The position numbers were made by a program, and so were the translations under genes. From assembly GCF_943193065.1 (NCBI RefSeq), contig NZ_CALPCS010000003.1, forward strand, positions 1 through 64,000: a stretch of DNA of 64,000 bases, read 5' to 3'. The stretch comes from Veillonella agrestimuris. Lineage in GTDB: Bacteria > Bacillota > Negativicutes > Veillonellales > Veillonellaceae. Position 1 is the stretch's first letter. Each line of letters begins with the position of its first letter. The notes below the pieces were generated by a model that saw only the letters and a list, made by a program, of their open reading frames with translations, did no database searches and was not told the origin of the DNA. Positions 34,247 through 44,227 of this stretch are shown here, piece after piece.

Positions 34247-34717
34247 ATGGATTATATTTTTTGGATTATTATCGGTGCCTTGTTGATGGCCGCTGAAATA
34301 GTTGTTCCTGGCGGTATTATAGGCCTCATTGGATATGGTTTGTTTATGTGGGGCCTCTTTACGGGACTTGGCGGTGGTGACTTTGCCTTATATATGGTTC
34401 TAGGTATTACGGCTATATTGGTCATTTTATTGATTGTATTTTTCAATCATTTTTCGGAAACTTGGATTGGTAAGCTCTTTACATTAGGTCAACGGACGAC
34501 GACTAAAGAAGGATATATATCCAATGATGTACAAAGTAATTTGGTAGGTAAAACTGGTATTGCTCATACTACTTTGAGACCTGCTGGTATTGCTCTCATC
34601 GATGATAATCTCGTAGACGTTGTTACTGAAGGCGGCTTTATCGATGAAGGAACACCAATTATGGTCATCCGCGTTGTAGGCGGTCGCAATATCGTTAGAT
34701 CTCATAGCGTAGAGTAA
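34247..34717 (+). CDS. NfeD-like membrane protein
   Basis: 156 residues: two to three N-terminal helices (about 2-65) and a C-terminal OB-fold NfeD domain (about 95-150, GKTGIAHTTLRPAGIALID to IMVIRVVGGRNIVV-like end). It is the short, protease-free form. NfeD proteins of this type pair with flotillin-like FloA and help organise membrane domains; floA follows 15 bp downstream. AGGAGG lies upstream. Confidence 0.9.
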   Translation: MDYIFWIIIGALLMAAEIVVPGGIIGLIGYGLFMWGLFTGLGGGDFALYMVLGITAILVILLIVFFNHFSETWIGKLFTLGQRTTTKEGYISNDVQSNLVGKTGIAHTTLRPAGIALIDDNLVDVVTEGGFIDEGTPIMVIRVVGGRNIVRSHSVE

Positions 34718-34732
34718 ATATAGGAGGATATT

Positions 34733-35689
34733 ATGGATTTAGGTATTTTTATTATTTTACCTATACTGCTAATTGGCATTATGATCTTGTTATACATCGT
34801 GCCATTAGGTTTATGGGTATCTGCTTTAGCAGCTGGTGTTAATGTAGGTATTTTCACATTAGTAGGTATGCGTCTACGTCGTGTAAATCCATCTCAAATC
34901 GTTATGCCTTTAATTAAAGCGAATAAAGCGGGCCTCGATGTGCAAGTTAATCAATTAGAAGCTCACTATCTCGCTGGTGGTGATGTAGACCGCGTTGTAG
35001 ATGCATTGATTGCAGCAGAGCGAGCATCGATTCCATTGACTTTTGAACGATCTGCAGCTATCGACTTGGCTGGTCGTGACGTATTGGAAGCGGTACAAAT
35101 GTCCGTTAACCCAAAAGTCATTGAAACGCCAATTATTTCCGCAGTAGCTAAAAATGGTATTGAGCTGAAAGTACGCGCTCGCGTTACGGTACGTGCTAAT
35201 ATTGATCGCCTCGTAGGCGGTGCAGGGGAGGCCACAATCATTGCCCGCGTTGGTGAAGGGATTGTTACTACGGTAGGTTCTAGTGAAGAACATACAGATG
35301 TATTGGAAAATCCAGATCATATTTCTCGTACTGTATTGGGAAAAGGTCTCGATGCAGGTACAGCTTTTGAAATCTTATCCATCGATATTGCTGACGTTGA
35401 CGTAGGTCGTAATATTGGTGCTCAATTACAGACAGACCAAGCGGAAGCAGATAAAAAAATCGCCCAAGCTCGCGCCGAAGAACGCCGTGCTATGGCGGTG
35501 GCTACAGAGCAAGAAATGCGAGCTAAAACACAAGACATGCAAGCAAAAGTTGTGGAAGCACAAGCAGAAGTACCAAAAGCCTTGGCGCAAGCTTTCAGAG
35601 ATGGTAATTTAGGTGTTATGGATTACTATAATATGAATAATATCCTAGCGGATACTAAAATGCGTGAAAACCTCGCTGACGGTGAATAG
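34733..35689 (+). CDS. floA: flotillin-like protein FloA
   Basis: 318-residue flotillin-like scaffold (UPF0365/FloA). AGGAGG is upstream. An N-terminal membrane hairpin (about 3-45) is followed by a PHB-like domain ([31 protein letters not shown] and [20 protein letters not shown]) and a coiled coil with repeated EA ([20 protein letters not shown] onward). The conserved end [14 protein letters not shown] is present. It gathers signalling and transport proteins in ordered membrane patches. Operon with NfeD. Confidence 0.95.
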   Translation: MDLGIFIILPILLIGIMILLYIVPLGLWVSALAAGVNVGIFTLVGMRLRRVNPSQIVMPLIKANKAGLDVQVNQLEAHYLAGGDVDRVVDALIAAERASIPLTFERSAAIDLAGRDVLEAVQMSVNPKVIETPIISAVAKNGIELKVRARVTVRANIDRLVGGAGEATIIARVGEGIVTTVGSSEEHTDVLENPDHISRTVLGKGLDAGTAFEILSIDIADVDVGRNIGAQLQTDQAEADKKIAQARAEERRAMAVATEQEMRAKTQDMQAKVVEAQAEVPKALAQAFRDGNLGVMDYYNMNNILADTKMRENLADGE

Positions 35690-35698
35690 GAGGGGCCT

Positions 35699-36379
35699 AT
35701 GGGCGACATTATAGGCAGCGTTATTTCTATATTAACGGATAATCCTATTTTTGCGCTAGCGCTGATCGTTATCGTTCTTCCTAATCTTTTAAAATCTGGT
35801 AAATCATCTAATGATACAAGCTATGATGAACAGTACAATGACCCTTATGATACTGGACATACTTATGAAAATAATCCTTATGAAGAAAATCCAGCAGAAG
35901 GCCATCATTCGCGTTCTACTAGTTCTATGACTTGGGAAGATATGGAGCGGGCGTATGGTATCAAAATTGCTCGAAAAGATGAGCCTGTGCCGGTAGAAGA
36001 AGAGGTCATAACTCCTGTGGAGACCTTTAACACTACCATTGAAGACGTACAGCCAGCCTCAGTTGAATCTGCACCACCTATCGTTGTGGCTACTAAAACA
36101 GAGATTACTGAAGATGTAGAACCTGTTAAGAAGAACAAAAAGCGCGCTCTATCGTTAGAAGAGCGGTTAGATCAGTATAATGCAGAACGTACAGCTGCTT
36201 CACAAGAGTTAGAAATACAGGAAGAGCGACCAGTTCTCGATTATAGTACAGAAAAGCTAGATGGAGCAGAACCATCTGAAAAGCGAAACAGGGCTAAGCT
36301 TACACTTTCAGCTAAAGAAGGTATGAAATGGGCTATCATATTAGATAAGCCGAAAGCGTTACGACCAAAATATCGTTAA
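35699..36379 (+). CDS. membrane-anchored acidic protein, unknown
   Basis: 226 residues, third gene of the NfeD-FloA operon (9 bp behind floA, GGAGGGG upstream). One N-terminal anchor (about 10-32) is followed by a long, low-complexity acidic region rich in Glu, Pro and Thr, and a short basic end. No enzyme motif. It probably is a FloA-associated membrane protein, by position only. Confidence 0.65.
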   Translation: MGDIIGSVISILTDNPIFALALIVIVLPNLLKSGKSSNDTSYDEQYNDPYDTGHTYENNPYEENPAEGHHSRSTSSMTWEDMERAYGIKIARKDEPVPVEEEVITPVETFNTTIEDVQPASVESAPPIVVATKTEITEDVEPVKKNKKRALSLEERLDQYNAERTAASQELEIQEERPVLDYSTEKLDGAEPSEKRNRAKLTLSAKEGMKWAIILDKPKALRPKYR

Positions 36380-36410
36380 TATGATGCATACAACTGAATA
36401 TAAAATAAAC

Positions 36411-36455
36411 AAAAGGTTCTTAATAGTGTCAAATGGTCACTATTAGGAACCTTTT
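36411..36455 (+). terminator. terminator of NfeD-FloA operon
   Basis: 18-bp stem AAAAGGTTC.TAATAGTG / CACTATTAGGAACCTTTT with one mismatch, then T5. Confidence 0.9.
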
Positions 36456-36553
36456 TCCATTGTATTATCCTTTTCCAGTAGTCATACTAGAGGTAAGGAG
36501 TTACGTGTTTGCGCATATAAGGATCTTCCTCATAGAAGAAGGGTGGTATCATA

Positions 36554-37267
36554 GTGTATCGTGCAGTACAAATTATTTCAAAAGAAGTATTGGAACTATT
36601 ATATGTAAAAGAGAAATGGACTTTGCGAGATATAGCATCGTATTTTGGATGTAGTGTAGATACTATTGTACGACGCATGGAATCGTATGATATAGAGCGG
36701 CGAAAAACGAAAAAAGATATTAGCAAAGAGGAATTGTGTCGCACATATTATGATAATAAAGGTCATATTCAAAGTGTAGCGGATTCCCTTGGCGTGTCTA
36801 TGAGCACCGTTACAAATCGCTTGCGGGAATACGGGTTATATCGAAAACCAGTATTCAAGCAATCAGTCGTAGATCCAGAACGCATTCAAAAGGCTTATGA
36901 AAGCGGCAATAGCACCACTGATATTGCGAAGATGATGGGGCTTACTAGGTGGAAAGTACTCCATATATTACGGAAAATGAACGTATCCATACGAGGCCGG
37001 AAACGGCGCTTACAACCTATTGAAGAAATGGCTTATTTATATACGGAACATCACATGAGTACAAAAGATATCGGACTCGCCTATGGATTGCAGTCTAATA
37101 CGATTGCCCTCTATTTGCGAGAAGAAGGTGTTTCTTTGCGAGGCAAAACATTAAATATTGACGAAAAGGAAATACAACGCCTTCGCGGTGAAGGATTCTC
37201 TGTAGCAGCTATTGCGAGGCAAATGAATTGTTCAATATCAGCTGTACGACGGCGGTTAAAATTTTAG
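36554..37267 (+). CDS. protein of five tandem helix-turn-helix units
   Basis: 237 residues. GTG 36554 follows AAGAAGGGTGG. The whole protein is a string of about 45-residue HTH units like those of resolvase/Hin recognition domains: LRDIASYFGCSVDTIVRRM, QSVADSLGVSMSTVTNRLREYG, TDIAKMMGLTRWKVLHILRKMN, KDIGLAYGLQSNTIALYLREEG and AAIARQMNCSISAVRRRL. There is no recombinase, ligand-binding or oligomerisation domain. It would read an extended DNA site. Target unknown. Its 3' end overlaps the convergent TetR gene by 4 nt. Confidence 0.75.
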   Translation: MYRAVQIISKEVLELLYVKEKWTLRDIASYFGCSVDTIVRRMESYDIERRKTKKDISKEELCRTYYDNKGHIQSVADSLGVSMSTVTNRLREYGLYRKPVFKQSVVDPERIQKAYESGNSTTDIAKMMGLTRWKVLHILRKMNVSIRGRKRRLQPIEEMAYLYTEHHMSTKDIGLAYGLQSNTIALYLREEGVSLRGKTLNIDEKEIQRLRGEGFSVAAIARQMNCSISAVRRRLKF

Positions 37268-37890
37268 TATCTAGTTTCTTTCTTTCTACCCTCGAGTAGA
37301 CCTTGTATGCCGCTATGGATAAAACGAAATATCATAGCTTGGGCAGCTCGCCATTGAGGAGTGCTTTCCCATTTGTATTGTTGATTTACAGCGAAAGAAC
37401 CATTAATGAGGAATGTATAGAGGCTTTCAGCTAGAGCAGAATCGATACGAAAGTGCGCTACCATATTATGGATAACTTCTGTTTTTTGTTTTGTCAAAAT
37501 ATGTTGTAATATATAAGAATTTAATGTTTCATCAGTAAATAAAGCCTTGTATTTAGGAATCAGAGCTACACGATGGCAGATAGGAAGGTCAGAAATATGA
37601 GTATCAATAAATTTAACTGGATCTGATGATTCTGCAATGATCTTTGCAATATCCCAAGGGGCTGCTTTATTTTTCATAGTAGTAGCATCTAAGGCATCGT
37701 TGAGAACTTGGTCGAGTACGTCGTAGATATCTATATAATGTAAGTAGAATGTGGATCTTGTTATATCGGCCTCTTTGCAAATAGCCGTTACATTGAGTTT
37801 AGGAAATGATTGTTTTTCTAATAAATTTAGAAAGCTATCTTTGATGGCTGTTTGCGTATATAAGGTGCGGCGATCTAATTTTTTTGTCAT
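37264..37890 (-). CDS. TetR/AcrR-family repressor
   Basis: 208 residues. ATG 37890 follows AAGGAG; the longer reading to 37923 is rejected. The N-terminal HTH (TQTAIKDSFLNLLEKQSFPKLNVTAICKEADITRSTFYLHY) is clear in pieces; the C-terminal helical ligand domain is of a type often seen in Firmicutes (YALLMNGSF-like segment near 165). It is divergent from the MBL hydrolase at 38116, and the 225-bp gap has small palindromes, so that hydrolase is the likely target. Confidence 0.88.
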   Translation of the reverse strand: MTKKLDRRTLYTQTAIKDSFLNLLEKQSFPKLNVTAICKEADITRSTFYLHYIDIYDVLDQVLNDALDATTMKNKAAPWDIAKIIAESSDPVKFIDTHISDLPICHRVALIPKYKALFTDETLNSYILQHILTKQKTEVIHNMVAHFRIDSALAESLYTFLINGSFAVNQQYKWESTPQWRAAQAMIFRFIHSGIQGLLEGRKKETRY

Positions 37891-37954
37891 AAGTATCTCC
37901 TTTACTTTGTTGTGATTTCTCATGTTTTCTATTTAATAGACAGTTTTAGAAATA

Positions 37955-37970
37955 TGTTTATTATTAAACA
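37955..37970. promoter_or_regulatory. candidate TetR operator
   Basis: TGTTTA-TTAT-TAAACA, a 6-4-6 inverted repeat in the AT-rich gap between the TetR gene and the MBL hydrolase. A second weak one (CTATT-T-AATAG) lies near 37929. Confidence 0.35.
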
Positions 37971-38115
37971 GATATAAGGGATGTGTCTATTGATTTATTT
38001 TTTTATGTTTAGCATAATAATTATCATACACTATGTCAAATAAATGACTATATGTATTATAAAATAAATAAAATATGATCCAGTAAGAGATAAATATAAA
38101 TAAAATGGAGGATTT

Positions 38116-38913
38116 ATGATTATTGATCAAATTAGAAATGCAACACTTAAAATTAATTATGGTGGGAAAACATTTTTGGTAGATCCTTGGTTATGTGGTA
38201 AAGGTGAAATGGGAAGTATGAATGATATTCCTGGTCGTCCATTTATTACTGTTGATCCAGTACAAATGAACTTGGCAATGCCTCTTTGTGATTTACCATA
38301 CAGCAAAGAAGAGGTTTTGAAAGACGTTGATTATTACATCGTTACTCATGTTCATCCTGACCATATCGATATGAATGCTGATGGGACAGTAGGGGATGGA
38401 TTAGACAAAAATGTTCCCGTATTTGTACAAAGTGAAGTTGACGCAGAAACGCTTAAACGATCTGGCTTTGTTGATGTACGAGTTCTTAGTGATGAAGGTA
38501 CTGATATAAATGGTGTTACATTAATAAAAACGCCAGGGCGTCATGGGACAATTGTTCCTGCTGGTGATGCGGTAGGTGTTCTTTTCAAAGCAAATAATGA
38601 AGATACTTTGTATATTATGGGGGATACGATTTGGTACGAAGCTGTAGCAAATGTGCTTTCAGAACATAAACCAGGTGTAGTTGTTGTTAATGCTTGTGCT
38701 GCAGAACTAGTAGGCCATGGCCGTTTGATTATGAATGATGAAGATATAGATTGTGTGGCGCAATCTTTGCCAGAGGCGAAAATTATCGTATCGCATATGG
38801 ATACTGTGGCTCATGCACAAATTACACGTAGGTCTATGCGTGGCCTTCTTGCAAAACGCGGCATTACTAATTATGTAATGCCAGAAGATGGAGAACGTTG
38901 GACAGATAAATAA
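38116..38913 (+). CDS. MBL-fold metallo-hydrolase (UlaG-like)
   Basis: 265-residue metallo-beta-lactamase-fold enzyme. ATGGAGGATTT precedes the ATG. The metal motif H-x-H-x-D-H is in VTHVHPDHID; later ligands are in TPGRHGT and IMGDTIWYE, and the end has VSHMDTVAH. It resembles UlaG-like lactonases and similar hydrolases. Controlled, by position, by the divergent TetR repressor. Substrate unknown; a small lactone or xenobiotic ligand of the TetR is a reasonable guess. Confidence 0.82.
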   Translation: MIIDQIRNATLKINYGGKTFLVDPWLCGKGEMGSMNDIPGRPFITVDPVQMNLAMPLCDLPYSKEEVLKDVDYYIVTHVHPDHIDMNADGTVGDGLDKNVPVFVQSEVDAETLKRSGFVDVRVLSDEGTDINGVTLIKTPGRHGTIVPAGDAVGVLFKANNEDTLYIMGDTIWYEAVANVLSEHKPGVVVVNACAAELVGHGRLIMNDEDIDCVAQSLPEAKIIVSHMDTVAHAQITRRSMRGLLAKRGITNYVMPEDGERWTDK

Positions 38914-38918
38914 AATAC

Positions 38919-38955
38919 AAAATGACTCTACAGAGATATCTGTCAGAGTCATTTT
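38919..38955 (+). terminator. terminator of MBL hydrolase gene
   Basis: AAAATGACTCT-ACAGA / TCTGT-CAGAGTCATTTT stem with a 4-nt loop, T4. Confidence 0.85.
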
Positions 38956-39032
38956 CTGTTATTTGTTATTGGGTATAGTATTTTATGCATAATTACTATA
39001 TACTTAAATCTATATGATAATGGAGGTTAATT

Positions 39033-39971
39033 ATGCTAGAATTTATTGAAGTATTAGGACCCTTTCTGCTCCTCGGCATTGTAGCAGCTGGATTGTCGCG
39101 CATTTCTGGAGTAGCTATGTCGATGATCATCGTTCCTACCTTGTTGATTTGGGGTGCAACGCCACTCGACGTTGTAGCCTTCATGCTGTTATTTGTGGTG
39201 TATAACAATTTAACAGCAGAAACGCAAGATGCTCGATTGAATTACAAAGAACTGGTGTTATTCCCTCGTTGGAAAATCGCCATTCCTCTTGTATTAACAG
39301 CGCTCATTACAGTGTTTGTACCACCTGCAGGGATCGCCTTCTTTATGGCTTGCTTTATTGCAGAATTGATCGCTACCGTGTATAAACGCATTCCCGAGAA
39401 GGAACGTCCTGTGTCGTCTCGCGTCATTGGATTCTCTATATTAGCTGCTATTTTAACGGCTATCGGTGCCTATGTAGGGCCTATGATTAGTGGTGACTAC
39501 TATTTCGGACTCGTAGGCTTGGCGATTTTGATCATTACTGCTTTTGCTTGGTATGCCGGGAACCATCGCAGTGCCTTTAAAGGGGTATGGGACTTCATCT
39601 GGACGGGATTTACTCTTTTCTTAGGTCTCTTTGGTATTGAAAGCTCCCACTATACTGCAGGTTTAACGCGTGACTACAGCAGTAAACTGGATCGCATGAT
39701 GCCTATGATTATAGCTATCGGTGCTTTTGCGGGATTGATGGTTATCTTTGGGGTATATATTACATTCTCTTTGCCATCCTTTATTACGGCTATTGGTGCT
39801 GCCCTTGGTATTCGTGTATTTGGTCTCTACGAATTTGAACGCCGAGGCTCGTTCTCTTACTTAGCGATTGGATTTGCCGTAGTTGCTGTTATTTGCTTGT
39901 ACTTAGTATCTCCAGTGCCAACTGGTTTTGATGATATTAACGCCTTAATGTTGCAACCTGTTGTAGAATAA
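39033..39971 (+). CDS. TSUP-like (TauE/SafE) membrane transporter
   Basis: 312 residues, eight to nine hydrophobic helices. TGGAGG is upstream. The start LLLGIVAAGLSRISGVAMSMIIVP and the mid-protein repeat resemble the TSUP family, which exports sulfite, sulfoacetate or other sulfur/carbon anions. The match is by overall pattern, not a diagnostic motif. The next gene starts 14 bp later. Confidence 0.6.
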   Translation: MLEFIEVLGPFLLLGIVAAGLSRISGVAMSMIIVPTLLIWGATPLDVVAFMLLFVVYNNLTAETQDARLNYKELVLFPRWKIAIPLVLTALITVFVPPAGIAFFMACFIAELIATVYKRIPEKERPVSSRVIGFSILAAILTAIGAYVGPMISGDYYFGLVGLAILIITAFAWYAGNHRSAFKGVWDFIWTGFTLFLGLFGIESSHYTAGLTRDYSSKLDRMMPMIIAIGAFAGLMVIFGVYITFSLPSFITAIGAALGIRVFGLYEFERRGSFSYLAIGFAVVAVICLYLVSPVPTGFDDINALMLQPVVE

Positions 39972-39985
39972 TAGGAGAACTGTGT

Positions 39986-40693
39986 ATGAAAGCAAATAGT
40001 ACATCGAAAGTAACCAATAGGACAATACGGATTAGTAAGTCTAACGCTAGTGCGAAAACAAAGGCCGTTAAAGACTCGATGGCTATAGGTGCTAATGAAG
40101 TGGTGGAAACGAGACCGTTTCCACCATTTTTGCCACCTAAAGTAATAGTTATGTTAATGGGTACATTTCCGCCTACATCGGAAAAGAGGGCTATGGATTT
40201 TCATTACCCCAACTTTCAAAACGATATGTGGCGCGTTTACGGACTAGTATTTTTTAATGATAAAGATTATTTTAGAAAAGGCGAAGAAAAAGCCTTCGAT
40301 GCAGAGAAAATCAAAGCATTTCTTACCGAGCGAGGCATCGCTTATTGTCCGACAGTACTCAAAGCAATCCGAGAACGAGGCAATGCATCGGATGCATTTC
40401 TAAAAGTAGTAGAACCAGTCCCTTTAGCCGAGGTGTTACAACAAATTCCAGACTGTAAGCACATAGCTACTACTGGAGGTAAAGCTACAGAAGTATTGTT
40501 AAGCTTGTTAGATGAGGACGTAAAAATGCCCAAAGTGGGAGAAACGATTCCTTATGTATTTGAAGGGCGACAGCTTACATTGACTAGACTACCATCGACG
40601 TCTAGAGCCTATCCGCTAAAACTAGAAAAGAAAGCAGAGGCTTATAAGGGATTTTTTGTTGATTCTGGCGTAGAGGTATATGATGGAGAATAG
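39986..40693 (+). CDS. uracil-DNA glycosylase-superfamily protein
   Basis: 235 residues. An N-terminal basic Ser/Lys-rich extension (about 1-48) precedes a UDG-like fold: MLMGTFPPTSEKRAMDFHYPN, NDMWRVYG, and the late LPSTSRAYP motif, which stands in the place of the HPSP-type loop of Mug/UDG. Such proteins remove damaged bases, but activity is not assured. AGGAG is upstream. It is in one transcript with the TSUP-like gene. Confidence 0.78.
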   Translation: MKANSTSKVTNRTIRISKSNASAKTKAVKDSMAIGANEVVETRPFPPFLPPKVIVMLMGTFPPTSEKRAMDFHYPNFQNDMWRVYGLVFFNDKDYFRKGEEKAFDAEKIKAFLTERGIAYCPTVLKAIRERGNASDAFLKVVEPVPLAEVLQQIPDCKHIATTGGKATEVLLSLLDEDVKMPKVGETIPYVFEGRQLTLTRLPSTSRAYPLKLEKKAEAYKGFFVDSGVEVYDGE

Positions 40694-40735
40694 TGTAAAC
40701 TAGTGACTGAAATGTATAATTGTTAAAGAACATAG

Positions 40736-40773
40736 AAAAGGAGCTGACGCATAAGTGTGTCAGCTCCTTTTTG
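40736..40773. terminator. terminator between UDG-like gene and pepT
   Basis: AAAAGGAGCTGAC / GTCAGCTCCTTTT stem with a short loop and T5, usable from both sides. Confidence 0.9.
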
Positions 40774-40798
40774 TTATTTATCTACCTGTATAATGTCA

Positions 40799-42028
40799 TT
40801 ATTTATCGATATTCACAATATTAATAATAACCTCTACAGCTTTTTCCATATCGTCAATACAAGCAAATTCATGTCGACCATGTAAGTTTTCTACGCCTGT
40901 GAAGATGTTAGGGGTAGGGATGCCCATAAAGGAGATTTTAGATCCATCTGTGCCGCCGCGAATTGGTGCACAAATAGGTGTAATGCCAGCTTTTACCATA
41001 GCTGCTTTAGCAACTTCTACGCATTCCATATGGTCTTTAATGACTTCGTACATGTTGTAATATTGGTCTTTGACGATGACTTCGCAGACTTCGCGACCAT
41101 AGCGATCGTTTAAGGAACGTGCTGCTTGGGTGAAGAACGTTTTTTTCGCTTCGAATAGTTGTTTATCGTGGTCCCGAATGATGTAATTCATTGTACCTGT
41201 ATCAATTTGTGTATCCATGCTAGTGAGCATGAAAAATCCTTCTCGCCCCGATGTGTGTTCTGGCACGGCAGCGCCTGGTAACATAGCGTCAAACTCCATA
41301 GCTAGTTTGCTACAGTTGATCATAATATCTTTGGCTGCCCCAGGATGAACAGAAATGCCTTTTAAAATTACTGTACCACTGGCAGCATTAAATGTTTCGT
41401 ATTCTAAGTGACCGATGCTTTCACTATCGATGGTGTAGGCATAGTCCACAGGAAATTGGGATACATCGAAGCGGTCTGCGCCGATACCGATTTCTTCGTC
41501 AGGGCCAAAGGCACACATGATTTTTCCGTGCTTAATTTCTGGATGTTCTTTGATATATCGGAGGGCTTCCATAATTTCACAAATACCGGCCTTATCATCG
41601 CCGCCCAATAAGGTAAGACCGTCGGTGACAATTAAGGATTTACCAATATAGTTGGTAAGATTTGGAAAATCGCTAATGCGACTGTAAATACCTTTTTCTT
41701 CATTTAAGCAAATGTCGGTGCCGTCGTAATGTTCGATGATGCGAGGATTGATGTTGTCCGCATTATAATCGGCAGTATCCATGTGAGCAATAAACCCAAT
41801 GGAAGGGGCTGGCTCATCTGTATTGGCATTGATGGTACCAATAACAAAACCATTTTCTTTGTTGTACATAACATGGTCTACGCCGATAGCTTCTAAATCG
41901 GGTACTAGCACTTGTTTGGCAAAGTCGACTTGGCTTTGCGTACTGGGAACTGTAGTGCTATGTTCATCGGACCGTGTATTTATACGAACATAGCGAATAA
42001 ATCGTTGGACCATAGTTTCCATAGACAT
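40799..42028 (-). CDS. pepT: peptidase T (tripeptide aminopeptidase)
   Basis: 409-residue M20-family zinc aminopeptidase that removes the N-terminal residue of tripeptides in the cytoplasm. AGGAGGTTATG-like site upstream. Zinc ligands are visible in GFIAHMDTADY, LLGGDDKAGICEI, FGPDEEIGIGADRFD, YTIDSE and the late NLHGRHEFA. Length and order are normal. It is divergent from an OPT peptide transporter (42229), so uptake and breakdown of peptides are neighbours. Confidence 0.96.
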   Translation of the reverse strand: MSMETMVQRFIRYVRINTRSDEHSTTVPSTQSQVDFAKQVLVPDLEAIGVDHVMYNKENGFVIGTINANTDEPAPSIGFIAHMDTADYNADNINPRIIEHYDGTDICLNEEKGIYSRISDFPNLTNYIGKSLIVTDGLTLLGGDDKAGICEIMEALRYIKEHPEIKHGKIMCAFGPDEEIGIGADRFDVSQFPVDYAYTIDSESIGHLEYETFNAASGTVILKGISVHPGAAKDIMINCSKLAMEFDAMLPGAAVPEHTSGREGFFMLTSMDTQIDTGTMNYIIRDHDKQLFEAKKTFFTQAARSLNDRYGREVCEVIVKDQYYNMYEVIKDHMECVEVAKAAMVKAGITPICAPIRGGTDGSKISFMGIPTPNIFTGVENLHGRHEFACIDDMEKAVEVIINIVNIDK

Positions 42029-42228
42029 AACCTCCTTATAGCTTTTTATGAATATCTGATCTAAATTGATTCTATACTTTCATTGTAGAGCAGGAGAAAA
42101 GAAAATGCAAAGAGAATACATTTAATATATACAGAATATGCACTTCTTATTGAAAGTACATGCACAGAACCGTCATATAAAGGAATGGATGTACACAGAG
42201 GCAATTCTTAGTAAAAGGAGGGATTACT

Positions 42229-44169
42229 ATGTCTGATGAAAGTCGTGTTATTGCACCGATACAGCCTGTATTGGATCCTACAAAAGAATACGAAGAAATC
42301 AATTCTTACGTAGTCTTTTGGGGATTGTTTTACGCCGCTGTATTCACCTTAGCCGTAGGCTACTTATGTTTGAAAATTGGTCAAACAGTGGATGCCTTTG
42401 CGCCAGTATCTGTATTGGCTATGGGGACAGCAGTCATTTTGAAGCGACAAAATGCTTTTGCTGAAACGGTTCATATCCAAGCGTTAGCCAGTTCTAGTAC
42501 AAATACACTAGCAGGGGCAATGTTCTTCTTACCAGCCTTATACATTTGGAATGTTACCAATGTGAGTTTTGTGCAAATGGTGATTCCTATTATTTTAGGC
42601 GGTATCCTTGGTGTCTTATTGTGTATTATGTTTCGCCGCTATTTCTGTGAAGAAATGCATTATGTTTATCCATTCCCAAGTGGGCGCGCTGCTGCCGAAG
42701 TATTGATGAGTAATGAAGGTAGTAAAGCGAAATTGATGATTGGTTCTGGTCTTATTGCGCTAGTGTACGATTTCATTCTCAATAGCCTTGGTTGGTGGGA
42801 AGAAATCATTCGCACTACAACCTTTAAATGGGGCAGTGTACTGGCAGAAAAAACAAAACTAACTGCTGCTATCGATACTGATGCGGATTTGTTAGGTCTT
42901 GGGTATTTTACAGGCTTGCGCTATGCTTCCATCATTGCTGCAGGTTCTTTCTTCTCGTGGTTTGTGTGTATTCCTATTATCTATTTCTTAGCTCCTGAAC
43001 ATGTAATGATGATCGATGGCAATCCAGTATTGCTAGGGGATGCGCCAATTCGCAAAGTATTCCTCGATTATGTGCGTCACATTGGTATTGGTATGCTCGC
43101 TATGGCCGGTATTATTGGTCTTATTTCGATGGCTAAAGTGGTGAGCAATGTGGTAAAACAAGCCATTTTGGATATCTTTAGTTCTAAAACCGTAGAAGTG
43201 AATATTCTCCGTACACAACGAGATATTCCTACATCTTGGATTGGTCTAGGCATTCTCGTTTGTACTGTTTTGTTTGGACTGTATTTCCATGTCATGTACG
43301 CTGAAAGTTTCGTGCAAACGATGGTGGCCTTTGCGATTGTATTGATTATGTCTTTCCTATTGTCTGTAGTAGGCATTAGCTCTATTGCTTACACAGGGAC
43401 TGAACCTGTATCGGGGATGACTATCTTTATGATTATTATCTCTGCTGTTTGTCTCACTGCTGTAGGTGTATCTGGCGAGATTGGTATGATTGCAGTTCTT
43501 ATGATGGCTGCTTTCATCGGCACTACTATTGGTATGGCGGGGAATTTCATGGCAGAACTGAAAGTAGCTCATTTAACAGGGGCAACGCCGAAGAAAATGG
43601 AACAATGGCAAATTGTAGGTACTATTATGTGTGCTGTTTTGTCCGTTGGCGTTATGATTCTCTTGAATAATGCTTATGGCTTCGTAGGAGACCGGGCGTT
43701 AAATGCGCCGCAAGCTAATGCTATGGCAGCCATTATTGAACCGATGATGACTGGCGGTAGCGCACAATGGCCATTATATATGGCAGGTGCTTTATTTGCC
43801 GTTATTTTGTGGATGATTCGCGTTCCGCCATTGGCATTTGCCCTTGGTACCTATTTGCCAATGGAAATCAACACACCTCTATTAATCGGTGGTTTAATTG
43901 CTTACTTCGTACAAAATAGCACGAAAGATAAAGCGTTAGCAGAACTTAGATTCTCTAAAGGTAGCACCATCGCCTCCGGTCTCGTAGCTGGTGGAGCTAT
44001 AGGTTCTCTATTTAGTGCCGTTCTCCGCATCGCAGGGGTAGACGTATTCGCCAGCGAATGGGTAGAAACACCAGAAGCAACATATTTAGGCATCTTTATG
44101 TACTTCTTGCTCAGTGTGTTCTTATATAAAGTGGCGATGTATGTGAAAGAAAGTAAATCTGAAGGATAA
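42229..44169 (+). CDS. OPT-family oligopeptide transporter
   Basis: 646-residue membrane protein with about 15 helices, of the OPT superfamily (bacterial peptide branch). AAAGGAGG precedes the ATG. Signatures: YAAVFTLAVGYLCLKIGQ, the NxxGA-like ALASSSTNTLAGAMFFLP, YVYPFPSGRAAAEVL, and late NAPQANAMAAIIEPM. Proton-driven import of small peptides is the known role in the family; a metal-chelate substrate is the alternative. Monocistronic, ended by a terminator. Confidence 0.9.
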   Translation: MSDESRVIAPIQPVLDPTKEYEEINSYVVFWGLFYAAVFTLAVGYLCLKIGQTVDAFAPVSVLAMGTAVILKRQNAFAETVHIQALASSSTNTLAGAMFFLPALYIWNVTNVSFVQMVIPIILGGILGVLLCIMFRRYFCEEMHYVYPFPSGRAAAEVLMSNEGSKAKLMIGSGLIALVYDFILNSLGWWEEIIRTTTFKWGSVLAEKTKLTAAIDTDADLLGLGYFTGLRYASIIAAGSFFSWFVCIPIIYFLAPEHVMMIDGNPVLLGDAPIRKVFLDYVRHIGIGMLAMAGIIGLISMAKVVSNVVKQAILDIFSSKTVEVNILRTQRDIPTSWIGLGILVCTVLFGLYFHVMYAESFVQTMVAFAIVLIMSFLLSVVGISSIAYTGTEPVSGMTIFMIIISAVCLTAVGVSGEIGMIAVLMMAAFIGTTIGMAGNFMAELKVAHLTGATPKKMEQWQIVGTIMCAVLSVGVMILLNNAYGFVGDRALNAPQANAMAAIIEPMMTGGSAQWPLYMAGALFAVILWMIRVPPLAFALGTYLPMEINTPLLIGGLIAYFVQNSTKDKALAELRFSKGSTIASGLVAGGAIGSLFSAVLRIAGVDVFASEWVETPEATYLGIFMYFLLSVFLYKVAMYVKESKSEG

Positions 44170-44227
44170 TATTAATCATTACATAGTAGATATGTTGTAG
44201 TAATAATTTAAATAAAACAAAATCGGT

